Source of the DNA: Mycolicibacterium rhodesiae NBB3
GTDB lineage: Bacteria > Actinomycetota > Actinomycetes > Mycobacteriales > Mycobacteriaceae
DNA: 64,000 bases
Assembly (NCBI RefSeq): GCF_000230895.2
Contig: NC_016604.1
Span: 5,828,001-5,892,000, forward strand
Direction: 5' to 3'
Shown here: piece after piece, positions 34,044 to 42,595 of the stretch
How positions within the stretch are numbered: the first letter of the stretch is position 1
Layout of the letters: every line of letters starts with the position of its first letter
Translations under genes and position numbers: made by a program
Notes under the pieces: model-generated
What the model saw: only the letters and a program-made list of their open reading frames with translations
The model's database searches: none
Told to the model about the DNA's origin: nothing

Positions 34044-34163
34044 GACCTCACGATGCGCAGCGGCCCCGACAACGACCGGCACTGGAAGCGCAGTAGTCCC
34101 CAGACGCGAATTCATCCACAGCCTTTTGGTTTCGCCACCGTCAAAAAGGGGGTACATGGCGTC

Positions 34164-34982
34164 ATGGCCGACAAGACATTGCACGGCGTGGCAGATCGTG
34201 CGACCAACAGCGACGCGTTCGAATACACGGCGCGCGCCGGATTCATCACCAGCGGCGTCCTGCACCTACTCGTCGCCTACATCGTCCTCCGCATCGCCTT
34301 CGGGTCCGGTGGCAATGCAGATCAGTCCGGCGCCCTGGCGACCCTGGCCCGCCAGACCGGCGGCACGCTGATCCTCTGGGTGGCGGCGATCGGTCTTGTC
34401 GCACTTGGCCTGTGGCGAGTGGCTGAAGCCATCATCGGGTCGAAACCCGGCGAAGGGTCCGGCCCTCACAGCGACGACACCCCGGCATGGAAACGCGCGA
34501 AGTCCATCGGCCTGGCGATCGTGAACTTCGCCATCGCCGCATCGGCTGTGCGCTTCGCGACGGGAAGCGGACAACAGAGCAGTCAGCAGAACACCGGCCT
34601 GAGTGCGCAGCTGATGCAATCCGGTTGGGGCAAGGCGCTTTTGATTGCGGTCGGATTGGGTCTGGTGGGCGTTGGCGGCTATCACGTCTACAAGGGCGTG
34701 ACCAAGAAGTTTTTCAAGGATTTGCGCGTGTCGGGCGGGACCTGGGTCACCGCCGTCGGCGTCAGCGGCTATGCCGCCAAGGGCTTGGTGCTGGCCGGTG
34801 CGGGCCTGCTCGTGATCATCGCGACGCTGCAGGCCGACCCGTCGAAGGCGGCAGGACTCGACGCCGCGGTGAAGGCGCTCGGGCAGGCGCCGTTCGGCAA
34901 GGTCCTACTCATTCTCGCGGCGATCGGCATCGCCGCGTTCGGCGTCTACAACTTCGTGCGCGGACGATACGGACGCATGTGA
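34164..34982 (+). CDS. DUF1206 six-helix membrane protein, 272 aa
   Basis: Function unknown. Three repeats of a two-helix unit are visible: FEYTARAGFITSGVLHLLVAYIVLRIAFG with TLILWVAAIGLVALGLWRVAEA, then WKRAKSIGLAIVNFAIAASAVRFATG with LLIAVGLGLVGVGGYHVYKGVTKKF, then VTAVGVSGYAAKGLVLAGAGLLVIIATLQ with VLLILAAIGIAAFGVYNFVRGRYGRM. The pattern of two hydrophobic segments each ending in a charged Y/R/K turn is the DUF1206 family pattern. The start is the ATG at 34164 (MADKTLHGV). The GTACATGGCGTC upstream is weak as a ribosome-binding site. Divergent from yraN and convergent with the DUF899 gene. Confidence 0.9.
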   Translation: MADKTLHGVADRATNSDAFEYTARAGFITSGVLHLLVAYIVLRIAFGSGGNADQSGALATLARQTGGTLILWVAAIGLVALGLWRVAEAIIGSKPGEGSGPHSDDTPAWKRAKSIGLAIVNFAIAASAVRFATGSGQQSSQQNTGLSAQLMQSGWGKALLIAVGLGLVGVGGYHVYKGVTKKFFKDLRVSGGTWVTAVGVSGYAAKGLVLAGAGLLVIIATLQADPSKAAGLDAAVKALGQAPFGKVLLILAAIGIAAFGVYNFVRGRYGRM

Positions 34983-34989
34983 TCCGCAG

Positions 34990-35688
34990 TCAGTCGCCGC
35001 GTCCGTAGGCTCGCGCGATATCCGGGCTGTCCAGCCATCCGGAATACGTCGGCCGCGACGGCCACCCTTCCGGCGAGTCCTGCCACTCCTCCTGCCTGCC
35101 GTACGGCAGCAGATCGATCAGCGCGAAGGAGTGGCTCAGCTGCTCGGTACCGCGCCCGTTGGTGTGCCATGTCCGGTAGACCGCGTCGCCGTCACGCAGG
35201 AACACATTGACTCCGAATCCCTCGCCCGGCGCGGCGTCGACGTCGGCGCCGAATGACGTACCCGCCGCCGAGTACCAGTCCATTCGGTTACCGACCTTTT
35301 CGCGGTACGCCAACGCTTCGTCGATGGGACCGTTCGTCACGATCACGAATCGCGCGTCATAGTTGTCGAGGAACTCGAGCCGGGTGAACTGGGACGTGAA
35401 GCCGGTGCAGCCGCCGCACTGCCATTCGGCGCCGTCCTGCCACATGTGGTTGTAGACGATCAATTGCGACCGGCCATCGAAGACGTCGACGAGCCGGATC
35501 GGACCGTCGGCGCCGGTGAGCGTGTAGTCGTCCATCTCGACCATCGGCAGTCGCCTGCGCGCGGCCGCGATCGCATCGAGCTCCCTGGTCGCGGCCTTCT
35601 CGCGGACTCGCAGATCGTCCAGCGCGGCTCGCCAGGTTTCGTTGTCAACCACCGGGGGCTTCCCCGCCGTTGTCACCTCGGTACTCAT
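34990..35688 (-). CDS. DUF899 thioredoxin-like protein, 232 aa
   Basis: The DUF899 family has a thioredoxin-like fold and no firmly known function. The N-terminal helix LRVREKAATRELDAIAAARRRLPMVEMDDYTL, then LVDVFDGRSQLIVYNHMWQ, WQCGGCTGFTSQFTRLEFLDNYDARFVIVTNGPIDEALAYREKVGN and GFGVNVFLRDGDAVYRTWHTNGRGTE are family features. CGGC (in WQCGGCTGF) is a candidate redox pair. The start is the ATG at 35688 (MSTEVTTAG) with GGGAGAG upstream. The gene is followed by the hemophore-like gene region. A thiol or detoxification role is only a guess. Confidence 0.85.
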   Translation of the reverse strand: MSTEVTTAGKPPVVDNETWRAALDDLRVREKAATRELDAIAAARRRLPMVEMDDYTLTGADGPIRLVDVFDGRSQLIVYNHMWQDGAEWQCGGCTGFTSQFTRLEFLDNYDARFVIVTNGPIDEALAYREKVGNRMDWYSAAGTSFGADVDAAPGEGFGVNVFLRDGDAVYRTWHTNGRGTEQLSHSFALIDLLPYGRQEEWQDSPEGWPSRPTYSGWLDSPDIARAYGRGD

Positions 35689-35781
35689 TGAACTCTCCCT
35701 TCGATGTGCGCCGTCCTCGTCTATGGATCGACTCCCGCCGCCGCCCAAACTCATCGGCTATCGACGGTCAGGTGGAAAAGT

Positions 35782-35820
35782 TCAGGACTGCAGGTCAGGA
35801 CTGCAGGTCAGGACTGCAGG
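35782..35820. repeat. Three exact tandem copies of a 13-bp unit
   Basis: TCAGGACTGCAGG repeats three times with no gap. The right-hand copy includes the stop codon and last residues (LQS) of the hemophore-like gene, and the other two lie beyond it. Slipped-strand duplication of the gene's 3' end is the likely origin. Copy number may vary between strains. Confidence 0.85.
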
Positions 35821-36197
35821 GCCTCGAACAGCGTCGCGAACTGTCCCGGAGTGACCGTGATGCCGCACTGGTTACGCAGATCCTGAAGCGGACCGGCGAT
35901 TCTGCGAAGGTCCAGGAACTCGCCGGGGTTGGCCGTGAAGTACCCCCGCACGTTGTCCCGTGCCACGTCGGGCGGCTGCGAGGCCGCTGCGGTCAGCACA
36001 TTGTTCGCGCCCGGGTGGGCACCGAGGTAGCCGCCTGCCTCGGCGAGGACGGGACCGGCGACGCTGGCGAGTCCACTGGCCGTGCAGTCTCCCGCGGTCG
36101 CCGCAGGAGCGGTGATGACAGCCGCGCAGACCGCAAGCGCCCCGGCCGCGGCGGCGCAGATGACTCGCGGACGTGTCGGGTGAGCTGACTTCTTCAT
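35808..36197 (-). CDS. Secreted hemophore-like heme-binding protein, 129 aa
   Basis: A signal peptide (about residues 1-35, ending ITAPAATAG) leads into a small helical domain with two cysteines, C38 and C111. The same Cys-Cys spacing of 73 residues recurs in the secreted protein at 50611-50958. NVRGYFTANPGEFLDLRRIAGPLQDLRNQCGI fits the mycobacterial heme-binding (hemophore) domain seen in Rv0203-type proteins, which use Tyr/His ligands for heme. The gene is divergent from the iron transport operon across 193 bp carrying an IdeR-like box, which supports a role in heme or iron scavenging. Family call is by pattern. Confidence 0.75.
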   Translation of the reverse strand: MKKSAHPTRPRVICAAAAGALAVCAAVITAPAATAGDCTASGLASVAGPVLAEAGGYLGAHPGANNVLTAAASQPPDVARDNVRGYFTANPGEFLDLRRIAGPLQDLRNQCGITVTPGQFATLFEALQS

Positions 36198-36338
36198 ACG
36201 GTGTCCTCAGGGTCGGTTCCGACGGATCGATTTAAGGGTGAACGTACCCGTACGACGGCCGCGGGAAAACGCGAGCGGCGGCGCAGTACAAATGCCATTT
36301 GGCACTACACCGCACGAAATAAGGCAGGGTATGTTCAA

Positions 36339-36357
36339 TTAGGTAAACCTCAGCTAA
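36339..36357 (+). promoter_or_regulatory. IdeR (DtxR-type) iron box upstream of the iron transport operon
   Basis: TTAGGTAAACCTCAGCTAA agrees with the mycobacterial IdeR consensus TTAGGTTAGGCTAACCTAA at 14 of 19 positions, including both ends (TTAGGT and CTAA). It lies 33 bp upstream of the lipoprotein gene start at 36391. Iron-replete IdeR would repress the operon. The divergent hemophore-like gene could share it. Confidence 0.78.
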
Positions 36358-36390
36358 AAGCGCCGGTTCGGCGCGGGAAGGACCGCCTGG

Positions 36391-37407
36391 ATGCGCCCCC
36401 GTTGGAGCCGGATCGCCGCACTCGTGTCGACCGTCGCTGTCGTGCTCGGAGCGACCTCGTGCTCGAGTTCGAGCGAGAGCGACGAGCTGCTGATCTACAA
36501 CGCTCAGCACGAGTCGCTGACCAGGGAGTGGATCGACGCATTCACCGAGGAGACCGGCATCAAGGTCACCTATCGCCAGGGTGGCGACACCGAGCTCGGA
36601 AATCAGCTCGTCGCCGAGGGCGACGCGTCGCCCGCCGACGTCTTCCTGACGGAGAACTCGCCGGCCATGGCGGCGGTCGAACGGGCGGGGCTCTTCGCCG
36701 ATCTCGATTCCGCCACCCTTGATCAGGTTCCTGCGCAGTACCGCCCGGCGACCGGCAAGTGGACCGGCGTCGCCGCGCGCAGCACCGTGTTCGTCTACAA
36801 CACGTCCAAGCTGCGCCCCGACCAGCTTCCGCAGTCGCTGCTGGATCTGCAGAAGCCCGAATGGAAGGGCCGCTGGGGTGCGCCGCCGACCAAGGCCGAC
36901 TTCCAGGCCATCGTCGCGGCGCTGCTGCAGCTCAAGGGTGAGGCCGAAACGTCGAAGTGGCTCGCCGCGATGAAGTCCGGCGCCACGCTCTACAGCGACA
37001 ACATCGCCACGCTGAAGGCCGTCAACGCCGGCGAGGTCGACGGCGGTGTGATCTACCACTACTACTGGTTCCGCGATCAGGCGAAAACCAAAGAGATGAG
37101 CGCGAATACGGCGCTGCACTACTTCAAGAACTCCGACCCCGGCGCGTTCGTGAGTCTGTCCGGTGGCGGTGTGCTCGAATCCAGCAAGAAGAAGGACCAA
37201 GCGCAGCAGTTCATCCAGTTCATCACCGGGAAGAAGGGCCAGGAAGTACTCGAGAACGGCACCTCGTTCGAGTACCCGGTCGCCAGCGGTGTGCCCGCCA
37301 ATTCCGCGCTGCCACCGTTGGACTCCCTACAGGCGCCACCGGTCGACCCCTCGACGCTGAATTCTGCGCAGGCGACCGAGCTGATGACGAAGGCGGGCTT
37401 GTTATAG
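36391..37407 (+). CDS. Iron(III) ABC transporter substrate-binding lipoprotein, 338 aa
   Basis: Periplasmic-type binding protein of the FbpA/FutA class. The signal peptide ends at a lipobox-like GATSC (lipidated Cys near residue 24). LLIYNAQHESLTREWIDAFTEETGIKVTYRQGGDTELGNQLVAEGDASPADVFLTENSPAMAAVERAGLF and VFVYNTSKLRPDQLPQSLLDL follow the family course. YHYYWFRDQ supplies paired tyrosines of the type that bind ferric ion. The ATG at 36391 has GGAAGGA upstream and lies behind an IdeR-like box. It is followed with no gap by the permease gene. Substrate ferric ion is likely; a loosely chelated form is possible. Confidence 0.9.
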   Translation: MRPRWSRIAALVSTVAVVLGATSCSSSSESDELLIYNAQHESLTREWIDAFTEETGIKVTYRQGGDTELGNQLVAEGDASPADVFLTENSPAMAAVERAGLFADLDSATLDQVPAQYRPATGKWTGVAARSTVFVYNTSKLRPDQLPQSLLDLQKPEWKGRWGAPPTKADFQAIVAALLQLKGEAETSKWLAAMKSGATLYSDNIATLKAVNAGEVDGGVIYHYYWFRDQAKTKEMSANTALHYFKNSDPGAFVSLSGGGVLESSKKKDQAQQFIQFITGKKGQEVLENGTSFEYPVASGVPANSALPPLDSLQAPPVDPSTLNSAQATELMTKAGLL

Positions 37408-38988
37408 GTGACTGCTGCAGCTCCCCCCGTTCCGGCCCCCGCGGTCGAGTCCTCGAAGCCTGACGCGGCCTCGCGGCCGGGTCCGCTGGTCTCCGCGACG
37501 GTCGCGATTCTGGTCGCGGCCACCTGCATTCCGCTCGGTTACGTGGTGTGGGGCACGGTGTCTGTCGGGTGGACTCGGGCATACGAGCTGGTGGTTCGGC
37601 CGCGGGTCGGCGAACTGCTCGTCAACACTGTCGCACTGGTCTGCATCACGGTGCCGCTGTGCGTTCTGATCGGGGTTGGTCTGGCGTGGCTGACGGAGCG
37701 AACCGATCTTCCCGGCCGGGGGTTCTGGCGGCCGTTGTTCGTTGCGCCGCTGGCTGTTCCGGCATTCGTCAACAGCTACGCATGGGTCGGCGTCCTCCCG
37801 TCGATCCACGGGCTGTTCGCCGGGGTGCTGATCACCACCTTGTCGTACTTTCCGTTGATGTATCTACCCGTCGCGGCGACGCTGCGCCGGCTCGACCCCG
37901 CCGTCGAGGAATCGGCTCGCACCCTCGGGTCGGATTCGGCCGGCGTCTTCTTCCGCGTGGTGTTTCCGCAGCTGCGGCTCGCCATCCTCGGCGGGTCCCT
38001 ACTGGTCGGCCTGCATCTGCTCTCGGAATTCGGCGCGTTCGCGATGATTCGCTTCGACACGTTCACCGTCGCGATCTTCCAGCAGTTCCAGGTCACTTTC
38101 GACGGTGCGGCCGGCAGCATGCTCGCCGGCGTGCTTGTCCTGCTCTGTCTGGTGCTGCTCATCGCGGAAGCGGTCGCGCGCGGCAAGATCCGGTTCGCCA
38201 GGATCGGCTCGGGCGCACCGCGGGCTGCCACGCCGAACCGGCTGGGACACAGCAGGATCCCTGCCCTGCTGGCGTTGACGGCGCTGACCATTCTGTCACT
38301 CGGCGTGCCGGTATGGACACTGCTGCGCTGGCTGCGGATCGGTGGCGCCGACGTGTGGGACTTCGCCGACCTCGGCACGTCACTGGCGCAGACGATCGGT
38401 CTCGCCGGTCTGGCAGCGGTCATCACCGTGGTGCTCGCATTTCCGGTCGCCTGGGTCGCGGTGCGGTCCAGCGGGCCGCTCGCCCGCGCGGTCGAGGGCG
38501 CCAACTATGTGACGAGCTCGCTGCCCGGCATCGTCACCGCACTGGCGCTCGTCACCGTCGCAATCCATTACGTGCGACCGCTGTACCAGAGTGTGCCGCT
38601 CATCGTGTTCGCCTACGTCCTGCTGTTCATGCCGCGCGCGCTGGTCAACGTTCGCGCAGGCCTCGCGCAGGTCCCACTGAGCCTCGAGGAAGCGTCCCGG
38701 TCGCTGGGCGCTTCGCCGATGGAGACGTTCTTCCGCGTGACACTGCGCCTCAGCGCGCCCGCGGCAGCTGCAGGCGGATCACTGGTATTCGTCGCGGTAG
38801 CAACCGAATTGACCGCAACGCTGCTGCTCGCACCGACCGGAACCCGCACGTTGTCGATGATGTTCTGGTCGTGGAGTAGCGAACTCGACTACGCGGCTGC
38901 GGCACCGTACGCACTGGTGCTTGTGCTGCTGGCCATACCGGTGACCGTCCTGCTCTTCCGCCAGTCGATGAAGGTGGCCGCACTGTGA
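37408..38988 (+). CDS. FbpB-type double-domain iron ABC permease, 526 aa
   Basis: Two fused permease domains with about 12 membrane helices. Each carries the EAA-type loop that contacts the ATPase: LRRLDPAVEESARTLGSDSAGVFFRVVFPQL in the first half and LAQVPLSLEEASRSLGASPMETFFRVTLRL in the second. LLAWLTERTDLPGRGFWRPLF and VAWVAVRSSGPLARAVEGANYVTSSLPGIV are standard segments of the FbpB/SfuB class. The GTG start follows the lipoprotein stop directly, and the end overlaps the ATPase start by 4 bp. Complete. Confidence 0.92.
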   Translation: MTAAAPPVPAPAVESSKPDAASRPGPLVSATVAILVAATCIPLGYVVWGTVSVGWTRAYELVVRPRVGELLVNTVALVCITVPLCVLIGVGLAWLTERTDLPGRGFWRPLFVAPLAVPAFVNSYAWVGVLPSIHGLFAGVLITTLSYFPLMYLPVAATLRRLDPAVEESARTLGSDSAGVFFRVVFPQLRLAILGGSLLVGLHLLSEFGAFAMIRFDTFTVAIFQQFQVTFDGAAGSMLAGVLVLLCLVLLIAEAVARGKIRFARIGSGAPRAATPNRLGHSRIPALLALTALTILSLGVPVWTLLRWLRIGGADVWDFADLGTSLAQTIGLAGLAAVITVVLAFPVAWVAVRSSGPLARAVEGANYVTSSLPGIVTALALVTVAIHYVRPLYQSVPLIVFAYVLLFMPRALVNVRAGLAQVPLSLEEASRSLGASPMETFFRVTLRLSAPAAAAGGSLVFVAVATELTATLLLAPTGTRTLSMMFWSWSSELDYAAAAPYALVLVLLAIPVTVLLFRQSMKVAAL

Positions 38989-40028
38989 CCGAAGCGATGG
39001 TCGACATCTCCGGACTCACGAAGTCGTTCAACGGCCATGTCGTGCTTGATCACATCGACCTCCAGCTTCAGCGGGGCACTACCACCGCGGTCGTCGGCGC
39101 GTCCGGCTGCGGGAAGACGACGCTGCTACGGCTCATCGCCGGCTTCGAGACTCCCGGCGAGGGTACGGTCACGATCGACGGACGCGAGGTCGCCAGCCCG
39201 CAACGAGCGGTGCCGCCGCACCGGCGCAGCGTCGGCTACGTCGCACAGGACGGAGCGCTGTTCCCGCATCTCACCGTCGGACAGAACATTGCGTACGGGA
39301 TTCGTGGCGAGGGCCGCGACACGGTGCGCCGCCGCGTCGGCGAGCTTCTCGAAACCGTCTCGCTCGACCCGTCATTCGCGGACCGACGCCCGGATCAGCT
39401 CTCGGGCGGTCAGCAGCAGCGCGTCGCGCTGGCCCGGGCGCTCGCTCGGCAGCCGGTCCTGATGCTTCTCGACGAACCGTTCAGCGCACTGGACACCGGT
39501 CTTCGCGCGACGACCAGGAAGGTGGTCGCCGGGTTGCTCGCCGACGCCGGCGTCACCTCGCTGCTGGTCACGCACGACCAGGAGGAGGCACTGTCGATCG
39601 CCGACCAGGTCGCGGTGATGCGCGATGGGCGCTTCACCCAGGTCGGTTCGCCGCAGCACGTGTACCGCGAGCCGCACGACCGTTTCACGGCCGAGTTCCT
39701 CGGCGACAGCATCACGATGCCGTGTGTAGTCGCATCCGGGATCGCCGAGTGCGCCATCGGACGTGTTCCGGTGCGCGCCGACGACGGACCCGGGACGTTG
39801 TTGCTGCGGCCTGAACAGCTTGTGGCGAAGGTCGTTACAGACGACGGCGAACTCGATCGCGTCGGCAAGGTGTTGGCTGTCGAATTCCTCGGCCACGACG
39901 TCCTGCTGACCATCGATCCCGCTGGCGAAATCGAACCGATCATCGTGCGCCAGAACAGCCTCGAACCCCCGGCGATCGACGCGAAGGTGCGCATCGAGGT
40001 GGTAGGCAACGGAGTCGTGTTCACGTGA
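38985..40028 (+). CDS. Iron ABC transporter ATPase, FbpC-type, 347 aa
   Basis: Nucleotide-binding subunit. Walker A is GASGCGKTTLLRLIAGFE, the ABC signature QLSGGQQQRVALARALARQP, Walker B VLMLLDEPFSALD, and the switch His is in LLVTHDQEEALSIADQVAVMRDG. The C-terminal regulatory domain (TLLLRPEQLVAKVVTDDGELD onwards) resembles the OB/TOBE part of FbpC. The GTG start overlaps the permease by 4 bp, and the end overlaps the 831-residue fusion gene by 4 bp, so all four genes look translationally coupled. Confidence 0.94.
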   Translation: MTEAMVDISGLTKSFNGHVVLDHIDLQLQRGTTTAVVGASGCGKTTLLRLIAGFETPGEGTVTIDGREVASPQRAVPPHRRSVGYVAQDGALFPHLTVGQNIAYGIRGEGRDTVRRRVGELLETVSLDPSFADRRPDQLSGGQQQRVALARALARQPVLMLLDEPFSALDTGLRATTRKVVAGLLADAGVTSLLVTHDQEEALSIADQVAVMRDGRFTQVGSPQHVYREPHDRFTAEFLGDSITMPCVVASGIAECAIGRVPVRADDGPGTLLLRPEQLVAKVVTDDGELDRVGKVLAVEFLGHDVLLTIDPAGEIEPIIVRQNSLEPPAIDAKVRIEVVGNGVVFT

Positions 40029-42520
40029 GCCTTCTCGTCGAGCATCTGCAGAGCCACGGCGAGCGCATCGCGCTCCTCACCGACACCGCACAACTGACCT
40101 ACCGCGAACTCGCGGACCGAGTCACCGACGTCGCACACGCCCTCGGCGGCCCACGCCGTCTCGTGCTGCTGGAAACCCGCAACGACATCTCGACGCTGGT
40201 GCACTACCTGGGAGCGCTGGCAGCCGAGCACGTTGTGCTGCCGGTCGACGCGCGACGCGAGCACGCCGCGATCGAGGAAACCTACCTCCCGGACATCGTC
40301 ATCGCCGGCGGCGGAATTCACCACCACCGTCACGATCTGCGCCCGCTACACGACGATCTCGCAATCCTCATGTCGACATCGGGCAGCACGGGTTCACCGA
40401 AGCTGGTGCGCCTCTCGCACGAGAACCTGATCGCCAACGCGACGGTGATCGCCGAATATCTGGGTATCGGCGAAACGGACAGGGCGGCAACGACACTGCC
40501 GATGTCGTACTGTTATGGGCTGTCGGTGATCCACAGTCATCTGCTGGCTGGGGCAGGCCTGATTCTGACCGACCGTTCCGTGGTCGACGCGGAGTTCTGG
40601 GAACTGTTCCGACGATACCGCGGCACGTCGTTCGCGGGTGTCCCCTACACCTTCGAACTGCTCGAGAGCGTCGGCTTCGACGCCGGAAACCTACCGGGTC
40701 TGCGGTACGTGACGCAGGCCGGCGGCAGGATGGCGCCCGAGCGAGTGCATCGGTTCGCCGAACTCGCGCAGCGCGCGGGTTTCGACTTGTTCGTGATGTA
40801 CGGCGCGACCGAGGCGACGGCCCGGATGTCCTACCTACCAGCAGAACTCGCGTTGTCTCGCCCGAATACGATCGGCCGTCCGATTCGCGGCGGATCCTTC
40901 ACCATCGAGCCAGTGGACGGCTGGACCGACGACGGTGTCGGCGAGCTGGTCTATCGCGGTCCCAACGTGATGATGGGTTACGCGCACGGGCCTGACGACC
41001 TCGCGCTCGGTAAGACCGTCGAGACGCTGCGCACAGGCGACATCGCCCGACTCAGTCCCGACGGACTGTACGAGATTGTCGGACGCAACAGCCGGTTCGT
41101 CAAGATGTATGGACTCCGTATCGATCTGCAGCAAGTCGAAGCCGCGTTGCGGGACAAAGGCATTCATGCCTTCTGCACCAGCGACGACGACGTCATACTC
41201 GTCGCCGCAGCAGACAGGCACAACAGGCGCGACATCCAGAGCGCGGCCGCCGAGGCTGCGGGAGTGCCAGTCGGTGCGGTACGCGCCGTCGCAGTCGCGG
41301 AACTTCCCCTCCTGCCGTCAGGTAAACCCGACTACCAGACAGTGCGCCTGCTGACACGCACTAGCGGCGACGAGCCGAAGTCCCCCGACGTGCGGCAGTT
41401 GTTCGCCGATGTGTTGCAGATCGATGCGGCGACACTCGATCCCGATGCCAGCTTCGTCGACCTCGGCGGCAACTCGCTGTCGTACGTCACGATGACGGTG
41501 CGGTTGGAGCGGATGATCGGGCAGCTGCCTCCCGAGTGGCAGCGCTTACCGATCCGGCAGCTGGAAGGTTTCTCGAAGCCTGCGCGCCGTAGTTGGCTGG
41601 CGACACTGGAAACGAGTGTCGCGCTACGGGCCGCAGCGATCGTGCTCATCGTCGGAACGCACGCCGGGCTGTTCGAGCTGTGGGGTGGTGCGCACATCCT
41701 GCTCGGCGTCGCCGGATACAACTTCGGGCGGTTCTGCCTGACACCTGTTCCGCGCACCGACAGGGTGCGGCATCTCGGCAACACCATCGCGTGGATCGCC
41801 GTGCCTTCCGTGCTGTGGGTGGTGGCCGCGCTGCTGCTGACGCGCGACTACACATGGACCAATCTGTTGCTGGCCAACAAGTTCCTGGGCCCGCACGACA
41901 GCATGACCGCTGGCCGGCTGTGGTTCGTCGAGGTTCTGGTGTGGACGCTGGCGGTGCTTGCCCTGGCGTTCTGGCTGCCGTTGATGGATCGGCTCGAACG
42001 TCGTCTGCCGTTCACCGTCGCCATCGTGTTCCTCGTTATCGGACTCGCGCTGCGGTACGACATTCTCGGACTGCACTTCGGCCGCGACGCGTGGTTCACG
42101 ATGCTGGCTTTCTGGTTCTTCGCGATCGGCTGGGCAGCCTCGAAGGCGACGACGACGCTGCAGCGCATCGCGGTGTCAGTCGCATTATTTGTCAGTCTGT
42201 ACGACTATTTCGACAGCACGCTGCGTGAAGTCATGGTGATGGTCGGCCTGCTGCTGCTCATCTGGATCCCGACGATTCGGTGTCCGTCCGCATTCACGGT
42301 GCCGATCGGCGTGTTGGCCGAGGCATCGCTGTACACCTATCTCGTCCACTACCAGGTCTACGCGATGTTCGACGGCCATCCCGCCGTCGGCGTCATCGCC
42401 TCTCTCTCCGTGGGCATCCTGCTCACCTATCTGGTGACCGTGCTGCGTCGGTGGCGGCTCGGCTTCGGGTCGACACGCTCAGACGCGCTGGATCGAACCA
42501 ACGCTGTCATCCGCACCTGA
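40025..42520 (+). CDS. Adenylation - carrier - membrane acyltransferase-like fusion protein, 831 aa
   Basis: Three parts are visible. Residues 1-435 form an ANL adenylation domain with STSGSTGSPKLV, MYGATEATARM, LRTGDIARLSPDGLYEIVGR, FVKMYGLRIDLQQVE and SGKPDY (catalytic K434). Residues about 455-525 form a carrier domain with LGGNS, where S484 is the phosphopantetheine site. Residues about 530-815 have about ten membrane helices, beginning RAAAIVLIVGTHAGLF; H546 sits where acyltransferase-3 proteins keep their catalytic His. The design suggests activation of an amino or carboxylic acid, loading on the carrier, then transfer across or in the membrane. It is the fourth gene of the iron operon, with a 4-bp overlap. 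The substrate is unknown; iron ligand synthesis or lipid tailoring are inferences. Confidence 0.85.
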   Translation: MSLLVEHLQSHGERIALLTDTAQLTYRELADRVTDVAHALGGPRRLVLLETRNDISTLVHYLGALAAEHVVLPVDARREHAAIEETYLPDIVIAGGGIHHHRHDLRPLHDDLAILMSTSGSTGSPKLVRLSHENLIANATVIAEYLGIGETDRAATTLPMSYCYGLSVIHSHLLAGAGLILTDRSVVDAEFWELFRRYRGTSFAGVPYTFELLESVGFDAGNLPGLRYVTQAGGRMAPERVHRFAELAQRAGFDLFVMYGATEATARMSYLPAELALSRPNTIGRPIRGGSFTIEPVDGWTDDGVGELVYRGPNVMMGYAHGPDDLALGKTVETLRTGDIARLSPDGLYEIVGRNSRFVKMYGLRIDLQQVEAALRDKGIHAFCTSDDDVILVAAADRHNRRDIQSAAAEAAGVPVGAVRAVAVAELPLLPSGKPDYQTVRLLTRTSGDEPKSPDVRQLFADVLQIDAATLDPDASFVDLGGNSLSYVTMTVRLERMIGQLPPEWQRLPIRQLEGFSKPARRSWLATLETSVALRAAAIVLIVGTHAGLFELWGGAHILLGVAGYNFGRFCLTPVPRTDRVRHLGNTIAWIAVPSVLWVVAALLLTRDYTWTNLLLANKFLGPHDSMTAGRLWFVEVLVWTLAVLALAFWLPLMDRLERRLPFTVAIVFLVIGLALRYDILGLHFGRDAWFTMLAFWFFAIGWAASKATTTLQRIAVSVALFVSLYDYFDSTLREVMVMVGLLLLIWIPTIRCPSAFTVPIGVLAEASLYTYLVHYQVYAMFDGHPAVGVIASLSVGILLTYLVTVLRRWRLGFGSTRSDALDRTNAVIRT

Positions 42521-42576
42521 AATCTCTTCTGCCACTTTAGTTTCAATGGTCACATCTCGAGGTGGCCTGTCGGTGG

Positions 42577-42592
42577 TCGAATGTATGTTCGA
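42577..42592. promoter_or_regulatory. LexA (SOS) box
   Basis: TCGAAT-GTAT-GTTCGA matches the mycobacterial LexA consensus TCGAAC-N4-GTTCGA at 11 of 12 fixed positions. It ends 3 bp before the ATG at 42596, the arrangement expected for an SOS-controlled gene. An upstream ATG at 42581 lies inside the box. Confidence 0.82.
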
Positions 42593-42595
42593 ATC

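Noticed and set aside
35782..35820. Tandem repeat considered as a CRISPR remnant
   Set aside because: Copies are contiguous with no spacers and are only 13 bp; no cas gene is present.
37548..38879. Second-frame open reading of 443 codons inside the iron permease gene
   Set aside because: Same strand, Arg/Gly/Ala-rich, no motifs; shadow of the permease.
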